From CAYZXL01 sp964482435 (lineage in GTDB: Bacteria > Auribacterota > JABMQX01), in the NCBI GenBank assembly GCA_964482435.1, contig CAYZXL010000022.1, positions 1-64,000 of the forward strand: 64,000 nucleotides of DNA. Reading direction: 5' to 3'. Of this stretch, positions 8,584 through 15,478 are shown in pieces. The notes beneath the pieces were generated by a model. It was not told the DNA's origin. It saw only the letters and a program-made list of their open reading frames with translations, and did not search any database. Positions within the stretch are counted from its first letter, which is position 1. Every line of letters starts with the position of its first letter. The position numbers and the translations under genes are program-made.

Positions 8584-9624
8584 ATGAGAATCTGCGCGAA
8601 ATGTGTTTTGCCCGAGACTTTTCCCGGGATAACGTTTGACGGGAATGGAATGTGTAACTTCTGCCTCGGCTTTAAGGGTGGGAACAGAGTGGACTCCGAG
8701 AGGGAGAAGATGAGGCAGAGGTTCGAGGAGCTGGTCGAGCAGGTGCGCGGGAAGGCTACGTATGACTTTCTTATGTGCTACAGCGGGGGTAAAGATAGCA
8801 CTTACACATTGCGCCTCCTGAAGAAGAAGTTTGATGTAAATGTGCTCGCTGTCACTTTTGACAACGGATTTATTCCCGATCAGACTTTTATCAATGTTAG
8901 GAATGTCTGCGAAGCCCTCTGCGTTGACCACATCACAGTCAAGCCGAGATTTGACGTTCTGAGGAAAATCTTCTGTGCGGCGTCCGAGAAGGTGCTTTTC
9001 TCGAGGAAAGGGCTTGAGCGGGGGAGCACTATTTGCACAGCGTGCATCGCAATCGTGAAATTTGGCTCGCTGCGACTTGCGATCGAAAAGGAGATTCCTG
9101 TTGTTTGCTACGGCTGGTCTCCGGGGCAAGCTCCTACGATCTCATCTGTTTTCAAGAACAACCCCGACATGTTGTTCAAGATGCAGAAAGCCGTGTTCGA
9201 TCCGCTGTATGACATAGTCAGGGATGACCTGCGTCCGTACTTTCTTGAGGAAAAGCATTTTCCCGATTCATCGAAGTTTCCATACAATGTCAGCCCTCTT
9301 GCTTTCTACGAGTACGATGAGGGGAAAATCCTGCGGGAGATTTCTCTGTTGGGCTGGAAGCGGCCAACAGGGCTGGATGCAAATTCTTCTAACTGCATGC
9401 TGAATTCTTATGCGAATTTGCTGCACAAGCGCCAGTTCGGTTTTCACCCCTATGTTTGGGAACTGGCGAATATGGTCAGAACTGGCCGGCTTGATAGAGA
9501 GGCAGCCCTTGAGGCGGTTACCAGTGAAGAAGATGCTGAAACGCTCGCAGCGGTTGAAAGCAGGCTTGGAATCCCCGGTTCGTGCGCACGGAAAAGCCGG
9601 TTGGGGCCAGAGCTCAAGCGATGA
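8584..9624 (+). CDS. N-acetyl sugar amidotransferase-like protein (WbpG/PseA type)
   Basis: 346 residues. ATG at 8584 chosen over TTG at 8578; the ribosome site is weak. The N-terminus carries a zinc-ribbon-like pair, Cys4-x2-Cys7 and Cys24-x2-Cys27. A PP-loop Y-S-G-G-K-D-S-T follows at about 66-73. WbpG/PseA proteins use this layout to amidate acetamido sugars in LPS or flagellin glycans, usually with HisH/HisF-like partners that supply ammonia. No such partner is in the window. A paralogue at 13064 has the same cysteine spacing. The C-terminal helical region (about 280-340) is typical. Family firm, substrate unknown. Confidence 0.88.
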   Translation: MRICAKCVLPETFPGITFDGNGMCNFCLGFKGGNRVDSEREKMRQRFEELVEQVRGKATYDFLMCYSGGKDSTYTLRLLKKKFDVNVLAVTFDNGFIPDQTFINVRNVCEALCVDHITVKPRFDVLRKIFCAASEKVLFSRKGLERGSTICTACIAIVKFGSLRLAIEKEIPVVCYGWSPGQAPTISSVFKNNPDMLFKMQKAVFDPLYDIVRDDLRPYFLEEKHFPDSSKFPYNVSPLAFYEYDEGKILREISLLGWKRPTGLDANSSNCMLNSYANLLHKRQFGFHPYVWELANMVRTGRLDREAALEAVTSEEDAETLAAVESRLGIPGSCARKSRLGPELKR

Positions 9625-9669
9625 TTGGACGCTTCCAGGGTTTTTCTCACAGCGACTCGGTATTGAACC

Positions 9670-10491
9670 ATGACGAATGAGACTAAGCTATCGAAATTAG
9701 CCCGGTTGTGGCGAGAGCGCCGCTACGCGGAAATAGTGCACTGGGGGTGGTGCATTGTCCGCGACAGGTTTTGGGTCAGACGGTTCTACGTGGTACGGTT
9801 GGTTCCATTGGAGAGGCGGCGACTACGGCCGCGCTCTGTATGCGTGAGGCAGGCAAGGCCAAAGGACATGGATGCCCTGAACGAGTGCTGGGAGAAGAGA
9901 GAGCTATACGAGTACAGGTTCAAGAAGGGGGATGTGTGCGTTGTTGCAGAGGTGGGCGCAAAAGTTGTTGGCTTCGTCTGGTTTGAACGGAAAGGGCTTC
10001 ATCGTGAGCCTGATGGTAGTTATTCTTTCGACTGCCGAACGGACGGTGTATGGGTTTACGACGGATACGTTGTCCCATCGTATAGGCTGAAAGGCGTGTG
10101 GGTTCTCCTTCAAGAGAAGGTGGTGCAGGTGACGAATGGTGCAGGGCCGCTGTACGCGATAAATTATGTACACAATCATCGCTCAATAAAGGCCCATCTG
10201 AGGTACGGTTACAGGATACACATGCGCGTGACGCAGGTGAAAGTACTTGGGTACATACTGACGTTTGAGAAAAACGAAACCGGGCGGCTGCGGTTCCGCG
10301 TTTTCTTGTCGACCGCTCGTCCTCTGCCCGATTATGGACTTCCAGCGGAGTGGCAGCCTCAACGTCACCGGGCCCACGCGGGGTCTGGACGTTTCCTGGG
10401 AAAGATATTTTCGAGGAGCTATGATCGCTTCTCGGCGTGCTCTACGCCGGATCGGCGATTGAAGGCAGGCTACAGGTTTCTTGCGATGTAG
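9670..10491 (+). CDS. GNAT-family N-acyltransferase
   Basis: 273 residues. After an N-terminal helix, a GNAT core runs from about 57 to 205: V-R-Q-A-R-P-K-D-M-D start, the V-A-E-V-G-A-K-V-V-G-F-V-W strands, then Y-D-G-Y-V-V-P-S-Y-R-L-K-G-V-W (acetyl-CoA pyrophosphate loop region) and N-H-R-S-I-K-A-H-L-R-Y-G-Y. The last 65 residues are basic and low in structure. It is a paralogue of the GNAT at 42084. It probably acylates an amino sugar or a peptide-like group on the glycan, as inferred from its neighbours. Confidence 0.82.
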   Translation: MTNETKLSKLARLWRERRYAEIVHWGWCIVRDRFWVRRFYVVRLVPLERRRLRPRSVCVRQARPKDMDALNECWEKRELYEYRFKKGDVCVVAEVGAKVVGFVWFERKGLHREPDGSYSFDCRTDGVWVYDGYVVPSYRLKGVWVLLQEKVVQVTNGAGPLYAINYVHNHRSIKAHLRYGYRIHMRVTQVKVLGYILTFEKNETGRLRFRVFLSTARPLPDYGLPAEWQPQRHRAHAGSGRFLGKIFSRSYDRFSACSTPDRRLKAGYRFLAM

Positions 10492-10526
10492 GCGAGCCTT
10501 GCGGAGAGCGAATCCGGAGAGTGGAC

Positions 10527-10868
10527 ATGAGACTTTTCGGTGGGCGGGCGATTAAGCGCATAAATGAAGGAGACCTTGTGCGAGTTCGCTCGCAGAAGCA
10601 GATCAGGATGACCCTGGATGCGAGCAACAGGTGTAAAGGCCTGCAATTCATGGAAGCGATGTGGAGCTTTTGCGGGCAAACGCAGAGGGTTGCACGCGAG
10701 CTTCACAGGATCGTCATAGATGAGAGACGAGGTGTGATGGCGAAGTGCAGAAAAGGTGTGTTCGTTCTTGAGGGGCTGTTCTGCGAGGGAGACGTTGGCG
10801 AGTTTGCCGAATGCGACAGGAATTGTGCTGTGATGTGGCGAGAAGAGTGGTTGCAGAGGGTGACATAG
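10527..10868 (+). CDS. cysteine-rich small protein, copy 1
   Basis: 113 residues from the ATG at 10527 (GGAGA upstream). The frame is open further upstream but would overlap the GNAT. Order of features: G-D-L-V-R-V-R-S (SH3-like strand), T-L-D, F-M-E, then F-C-G, K-C-R, V-L-E-G-L-F-C, E-C-D-R-N-C and a closing M-W-R-E-E-W-L. The second copy 230 bases downstream shares all of these. I recall this pattern from conserved hypothetical proteins near secondary-metabolite and glycan loci, but know of no function. The five spaced cysteines suggest metal or iron-sulfur binding. Confidence 0.78.
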   Translation: MRLFGGRAIKRINEGDLVRVRSQKQIRMTLDASNRCKGLQFMEAMWSFCGQTQRVARELHRIVIDERRGVMAKCRKGVFVLEGLFCEGDVGEFAECDRNCAVMWREEWLQRVT

Positions 10869-11094
10869 GCTTTGCACACGATGTTTCGTAGGGAAGCAGG
10901 TGTGTGCATGAGATGCGGCACGCGCGAACATTTGTTGAAGGGCGAAACGGGGCCTCTGCTTGGCTTATCTCGTGCATTCGGCTCCTGCGATGATTTTCGC
11001 GGGCGCATTGTCTATGTCGTAAAGCTTTTCTGCATAACGAGGCCCCGTATTCTGATGTCCTGACTGGCGTGCGAGAAACGGTCCGAAGCACACA

Positions 11095-11616
11095 ATGTGT
11101 CAGCTTCTGAATCTAAGAGAGATAACGACACCAATTAGGCCTGCGCTGTGGCGAACGCTGCTAACCCTGCCTAAGAAGGCTCTGTTGCGGGTTCTGAAGT
11201 TCCTCAGGCATGTCCGGAGGCCCACGGCAGGAGATACTGATGCGTTGAAAGTTGGATCCTCTTCTCCGGCAGGAAAGTCCAAGCATCGGGCTGGGTCTAA
11301 CCCCGCACGCCAGCTCGAGAAGGGGGACGTCGTAAGGGTACGTTCGGAGGAAGAGATAAAGGCGACGCTTGATGAGCGCGGAAAAGTTGGTGAAATGTGG
11401 TTCATGCACGCGCAACGTAAATATTGCGGGAAAACGTTCCGGGTTCGGAAACGAGTTGAGAGAATAGTTGCGGAACATTCGGGCAAGATGTTGAGGTGCC
11501 GTGATACTGTGATTTTAGAGGGAGCGCGCTGTCACGGTTCTGCTGGAGAGACCGGAGTCTGCGGGAGACTCTGCCCGACATTCTGGAAAGAGGCGTGGCT
11601 TGAGAAGCTGGAGTGA
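11095..11616 (+). CDS. cysteine-rich small protein, copy 2
   Basis: 173 residues. The first 75 are basic and probably an added N-terminal region. The rest aligns with copy 1: G-D-V-V-R-V-R-S, T-L-D, F-M-H, Y-C-G-K, R-C-R-D, I-L-E-G-A-R-C, V-C-G-R-L-C and F-W-K-E-A-W-L. All five cysteines of copy 1 are kept at near-identical spacing, although the rest has diverged, so the two copies have been under separate constraint for long. It is followed within 50 bases by the CapK-like adenylase. No function can be named. The start is uncertain because no clear ribosome site precedes the ATG. Confidence 0.78.
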   Translation: MCQLLNLREITTPIRPALWRTLLTLPKKALLRVLKFLRHVRRPTAGDTDALKVGSSSPAGKSKHRAGSNPARQLEKGDVVRVRSEEEIKATLDERGKVGEMWFMHAQRKYCGKTFRVRKRVERIVAEHSGKMLRCRDTVILEGARCHGSAGETGVCGRLCPTFWKEAWLEKLE

Positions 11617-11664
11617 CCACATTTCAGCCACGGGCGGTCCGCTGAAGCAAGAGACTTTTTTGAT

Positions 11665-13026
11665 ATGAGAGATTGGTTTGCGCCTATTGTCCGGCATGTG
11701 ATTGCCCCTGCGTGGGCGATCAAGGAAAAGTCTCCTTATCTCAGGCATCTTCGAATAGTAGAGCGGACGCAGTTTCTGTCGGAGGAGGAGCTTCGAGACC
11801 GGCAGTGGCCGAAATTGAAGAAGATTCTGACTCACGCCTACGACAACTGCCCGTTTTACGGGCGTTTTTATGACGACCACGGCGTACATCCATCGCACAT
11901 AAGATCGTGGGCCGATTTCTCTCGCTTGCCGAAGCTGAGCAAGAAGGATATCAGGGCTAACATGCAGGATATGGTGGCGCGCAACGTGCCACGGGATAAG
12001 CTCGTTCCGGGAAAAACGTCCGGGTCGACAGGGGTTTCAGTTTTCTTTTATGTTGATGAGGCGAGTCAGCAATTCAAGCGTGCGTGCACGGTCCGGCACA
12101 ACCGGTGGACAGGCTGGGACATTGGGGAGCGAGTCGGTGCGATCTGGGGTAACCCACCAACGAACCGTGGTTTTCGGCTACGTATGCGCACTTGTGTGCT
12201 CGACCGGCATACGTTTCTTGATACATTGCGGATGGACGAGAACGACATGCGGCTTTTCGCGCGGGAGATGATTGCGCGACCCCCGGCTATTCTATTCGGA
12301 CACGCCCACTCGCTTTATCTCTTCGCGTTGTACGTTCGCGCTCGCGGATTTCGCGGAATCAGTCCGCGGGGAATAATCAGTACAGCAATGGTTCTATTAG
12401 ATAACGAGCGTGCAACGATCGAATCGGTGTTTCGGTCGAAGGTTTTCAACCGTTACGGATGCGAGGAGGTGGCGCTGATTGCGAGCGAATGTGAGGCTCA
12501 TAGTGGTCTTCACATTAATATGGACACCCTCGTTGTCGAAGTCCTTAGTGGCGACCGAGATGCCGAGGCGGGAGAGGTGGGCGAAATAGTTGTGACAGAC
12601 TTGACCAACTATGGAATGCCTTTCATCCGGTATCGGGTGGGAGACATGGGTGTGCGGCTTGATGAAAGGTGTTCTTGTGGGCGCGGGCTGCCGCTGCTGG
12701 CGCGCGTGGAGGGAAGAACTGCTGACTATGTCATCACCCCGCATGGGGACTTTATCTCGGGCATCTCCCTGACGGAGAACCTTGCCACGTTGATTCCGGG
12801 ACTGGAGCAGATTCAGATTGTTCAGGAGAAGAGGGATTTTCTTCGGTTCCGAGTCGTTCGCGGGGAAGGTTTCCGCGACGAAAGCATGAGGGTTATGGAC
12901 GCGCTGGTTCTTAAGCGGTTTGGTCCGGAGATGCAGTACGAGTGCGAGTTCGTGGACAGGATAAGCCAGGAGCCGTCTGGCAAGTATCGTTTCGTTATTT
13001 CGCAAGTCGAACTGCCATTCAACTAA
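11665..13026 (+). CDS. CapK/PaaK-like adenylate-forming enzyme, copy 1
   Basis: 453 residues. Phenylacetate-CoA ligase/CapK family: helical N-terminus with a Y-D-N-C-P-F-Y-G-R-F motif, nucleotide loop G-K-T-S-G-S-T-G (about 113-120), F-N-R-Y-G-C-E-E in the middle, and G-E-I-V-V-T-D-L-T-N-Y, R-Y-R-V-G-D and C-S-C-G-R-G-L-P near the end. Family members activate aromatic or other carboxylates, and CapK homologues are common in capsule loci with unproven roles. The first 13 residues reappear in a stub at 17980. A second full copy lies at 31836. It could feed an acyl or amino-acyl group to the carrier protein or directly to a sugar. Confidence 0.88.
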   Translation: MRDWFAPIVRHVIAPAWAIKEKSPYLRHLRIVERTQFLSEEELRDRQWPKLKKILTHAYDNCPFYGRFYDDHGVHPSHIRSWADFSRLPKLSKKDIRANMQDMVARNVPRDKLVPGKTSGSTGVSVFFYVDEASQQFKRACTVRHNRWTGWDIGERVGAIWGNPPTNRGFRLRMRTCVLDRHTFLDTLRMDENDMRLFAREMIARPPAILFGHAHSLYLFALYVRARGFRGISPRGIISTAMVLLDNERATIESVFRSKVFNRYGCEEVALIASECEAHSGLHINMDTLVVEVLSGDRDAEAGEVGEIVVTDLTNYGMPFIRYRVGDMGVRLDERCSCGRGLPLLARVEGRTADYVITPHGDFISGISLTENLATLIPGLEQIQIVQEKRDFLRFRVVRGEGFRDESMRVMDALVLKRFGPEMQYECEFVDRISQEPSGKYRFVISQVELPFN

Positions 13027-13063
13027 GGGCGGGGCGGTCAAATACAAGGGAGGGGTAGAGCTC

Positions 13064-14197
13064 ATGTCGCAGTGCAAAGCTTGTCTTCTGGAGGTTAAGG
13101 CGCATGGTATAGGACTCGACGATTCAGGGATCTGCTCGTATTGCAGGATTTACAGCAGTTCTCCACAACTCACTGAAGAAGTTGGTTGTCATCCTGAGTT
13201 GTTTAGTGAGCGGCTGGAGCGGTTTCGTGGGACAGGAAAGTACGATTGCCTGGCGGGTCTCAGCGGAGGGAAGGACAGCTCTTACGTTCTCTATCGGCTC
13301 ATCCGGCATTATGGGGCCCGGACGCTTGCGTTCACTTTCGAGAACGGTTTTCTGAATGACTATGGAAGAGCAAACATAGACAGAATGATCCGGGACCTCG
13401 GCGTTGAACATGTGTGGGTGAGGCCGAGCGCAGAGGTGCACAATGCCCTTTACCAAAAAAGCCTCCGATACGATGGATGGCCGTGCACTGCGTGCTTCTA
13501 CATGTTTGAAGCTACGATGTGGAAGCTCGCTGTGGACAAAAGGATACCTTTCATAGTTACAGGCAGGGCTCCTGAGCAGATGTTTCGGACACCGAAGTCG
13601 GAGGGATTCGACCCATCTTCCGACTGGATCGGTGACAATTTGGCCCCCTACGACCCGGAGAGGGTTGCGAATATGGCGAACCGATACGCCACGAGAATAA
13701 GCACAAATGGCAGATGGTTGTTGGGTGACGAGGGGTTGCTGGACTCTGCTTTGGCGTATCTGTACTACACGGAAGAAGCGAGCCCATTTGGCAGGCATTT
13801 CGCGCCAGAGCTTCTGTCTCTGTTCTTGTATGAGAAGCACAATGTTCCTGAGATGATGGATCTGCTCCAAAGGGAGACGAGTTGGCAGGCGCCTCCTCCT
13901 GCCCAAAGGGGAGACCTGGGGCATGCTGATTGCATGGGGCATGACGCGGCGGGTTACCTGTTCAACTGGCTCAGAGGAGCCCCGTTTGCAGGCCTGGAGG
14001 TCGCGCACCTTATCCGTCAGGGGAAAATCTCCAGGGCGGAGGGAGAGAAACTTCTGCGGGAGGAGGCGGAGAAATCATCTCAGTATCCGAAGGATTCGAT
14101 GGCGGCGTTGTCGAAAGCCAGCGGGTGGAGCGAGAAGAAGATCATGCGGGTTATGCGATGGAGGAAATTCAAGACCGCGGTCAGGCGCTTTATTTGA
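13064..14197 (+). CDS. N-acetyl sugar amidotransferase-like protein, copy 2
   Basis: 377 residues, GAGGGGTAGAG upstream of the ATG. Cys4-x2-Cys7 and Cys24-x2-Cys27 are spaced exactly as in the protein at 8584. The PP-loop is G-L-S-G-G-K-D-S-S (about 64-72), and the helical C-terminus has the same layout. The W-P-C-T-A-C-F-Y segment corresponds to I-C-T-A-C-I-A in copy 1, so a third cysteine pair is shared. Two divergent copies imply two amidation-like steps or two substrates. Its 3' end overlaps the next gene by 40 bases. Confidence 0.86.
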   Translation: MSQCKACLLEVKAHGIGLDDSGICSYCRIYSSSPQLTEEVGCHPELFSERLERFRGTGKYDCLAGLSGGKDSSYVLYRLIRHYGARTLAFTFENGFLNDYGRANIDRMIRDLGVEHVWVRPSAEVHNALYQKSLRYDGWPCTACFYMFEATMWKLAVDKRIPFIVTGRAPEQMFRTPKSEGFDPSSDWIGDNLAPYDPERVANMANRYATRISTNGRWLLGDEGLLDSALAYLYYTEEASPFGRHFAPELLSLFLYEKHNVPEMMDLLQRETSWQAPPPAQRGDLGHADCMGHDAAGYLFNWLRGAPFAGLEVAHLIRQGKISRAEGEKLLREEAEKSSQYPKDSMAALSKASGWSEKKIMRVMRWRKFKTAVRRFI

Positions 14198-15402
14198 CGA
14201 CATTGGGGCTCTCGGAGGCTTGGAACAAATTGGAAACCGAACGCGGGATCGAACTGGAGAACACGTCGGCGCGGCGCGGCACGTCCGGAGTCGAAGTCGT
14301 CAGAACCGTTGAGCAATTCTCAGAGCTGCGGTCTGCGTGGGCGAGATTAGTTGAGCGAGCCGGTGTGAGCGATTACTACTTGGCCCACGATTGGCTGCAA
14401 CTATGGCTTCGGTACTTCTACCCGAACGAGGCTTACTTCGTCCTGTTCTGGAAGGATGGTGAGATTGAGTGTGCCACGCCGATGGTGTGCAGGAGAAGGA
14501 GGTACCACGGTTTTCAGATTCGAGAACTGGCGCTGACCCGGGACTGGTATTCCCCCGTCGGCGGTCTTCTGTGCACAGGGACAGCTTATGACAATGTTGA
14601 TATGCTGATGAGACACCTCGCTTCGGCTGGGATGGCATGGGATGTTTTAGATTTCGACGGTCTTCCTATGGAGCAGGAAGCAAGTAAGGCGCTTCTGAGG
14701 CGCATCGAGAGGCTTCGGTGGCCTTCGCACGCGGAAGACAGTTTTGGCAACTGGATTTTGCGAGGGTTTGGGTCGTGGGACGATTATTGGAAGGGCAAGG
14801 CAAAAAGGAAGCAGAGACGAAAATCCATCGTTTACCGCGACCGCCTTCTGGAACTCGGGAACCTGGGAACGCGGATAATATCAAATGGGGGAGGGGTTGA
14901 TGCCGCGTTCGGACAGTTCTACGAGATATGCGAAAGAAGCTGGAAAGAGGGTGTTGAGCGGCATCCTGAGTTTGTTAAGAGCACGATGCGTCTGGCGGCG
15001 AAGAAGGATGCGCTCAGAATAGCGTTCCTGGACCTTGACGATAAGCCGATAGCCTCGTGGTACGCATTCGTGCATGGTTCCGCGGCTTATCTTCCGCGGA
15101 CTGGGTACGACGCCCGGTTCAGGCGCTATATGCCTGGGTTGGTTCTGCTTGAGGACTTCCTGCGGCATCTCATTGAAGTTGATAAGGTAGATACTATTGA
15201 TTTTCAGCATGGGGACGAGGCGTACAAGAGCGTCTGGGCGAACGAAAGAAGGCTCAGGAAGCGAATAGTGGTGGCGAACCCGCGGAGCTGGAAGGGGCGT
15301 CTCTACGTTCGGGCAGAATATGTCTACAAGCCCAAACTTGAGCCTACGTTATTGTGGCGGTTAGCACGTCGAGTTCGTGGCCTCGTTTCCGGCAAGGGTT
15401 GA
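14158..15402 (+). CDS. CelD/BcsL-family GNAT (FemAB-like acyl/aminoacyl transferase), copy 1
   Basis: 414 residues from the ATG at 14158. The frame is open to 14125. Two-lobed GNAT fold of the CelD/FemAB-related type: S-E-L-R-S-A-W-A-R-L-V-E-R near 50, F-L-x-H-D-W-L-Q-L-W-like segment (D-Y-Y-L-A-H-D-W-L-Q-L-W), a K-R-K-Q-R-R-K basic helix near 222, then I-A-S-W-Y-A-F and D-F-Q-H-G-D-E-A-Y-K-S-V-W toward the end. The last motif, G-D-E-x-Y-K, is typical of the family. Homologues attach acyl or amino-acyl groups in envelope polymers. A second member is at 44181. Confidence 0.87.
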   Translation: MEEIQDRGQALYLTTLGLSEAWNKLETERGIELENTSARRGTSGVEVVRTVEQFSELRSAWARLVERAGVSDYYLAHDWLQLWLRYFYPNEAYFVLFWKDGEIECATPMVCRRRRYHGFQIRELALTRDWYSPVGGLLCTGTAYDNVDMLMRHLASAGMAWDVLDFDGLPMEQEASKALLRRIERLRWPSHAEDSFGNWILRGFGSWDDYWKGKAKRKQRRKSIVYRDRLLELGNLGTRIISNGGGVDAAFGQFYEICERSWKEGVERHPEFVKSTMRLAAKKDALRIAFLDLDDKPIASWYAFVHGSAAYLPRTGYDARFRRYMPGLVLLEDFLRHLIEVDKVDTIDFQHGDEAYKSVWANERRLRKRIVVANPRSWKGRLYVRAEYVYKPKLEPTLLWRLARRVRGLVSGKG

Positions 15403-15478
15403 GTGCGTTCATTGTAGGGGGGGCGGGGGGAAAGTGACGAAGTAGGTAGATTGTTCAAACTGTGGTAGAGGCACCACG

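Noticed and set aside
13124..14008. 294-codon minus-strand open frame
   Set aside because: Complement of the second amidotransferase-like gene, which has clear motifs.
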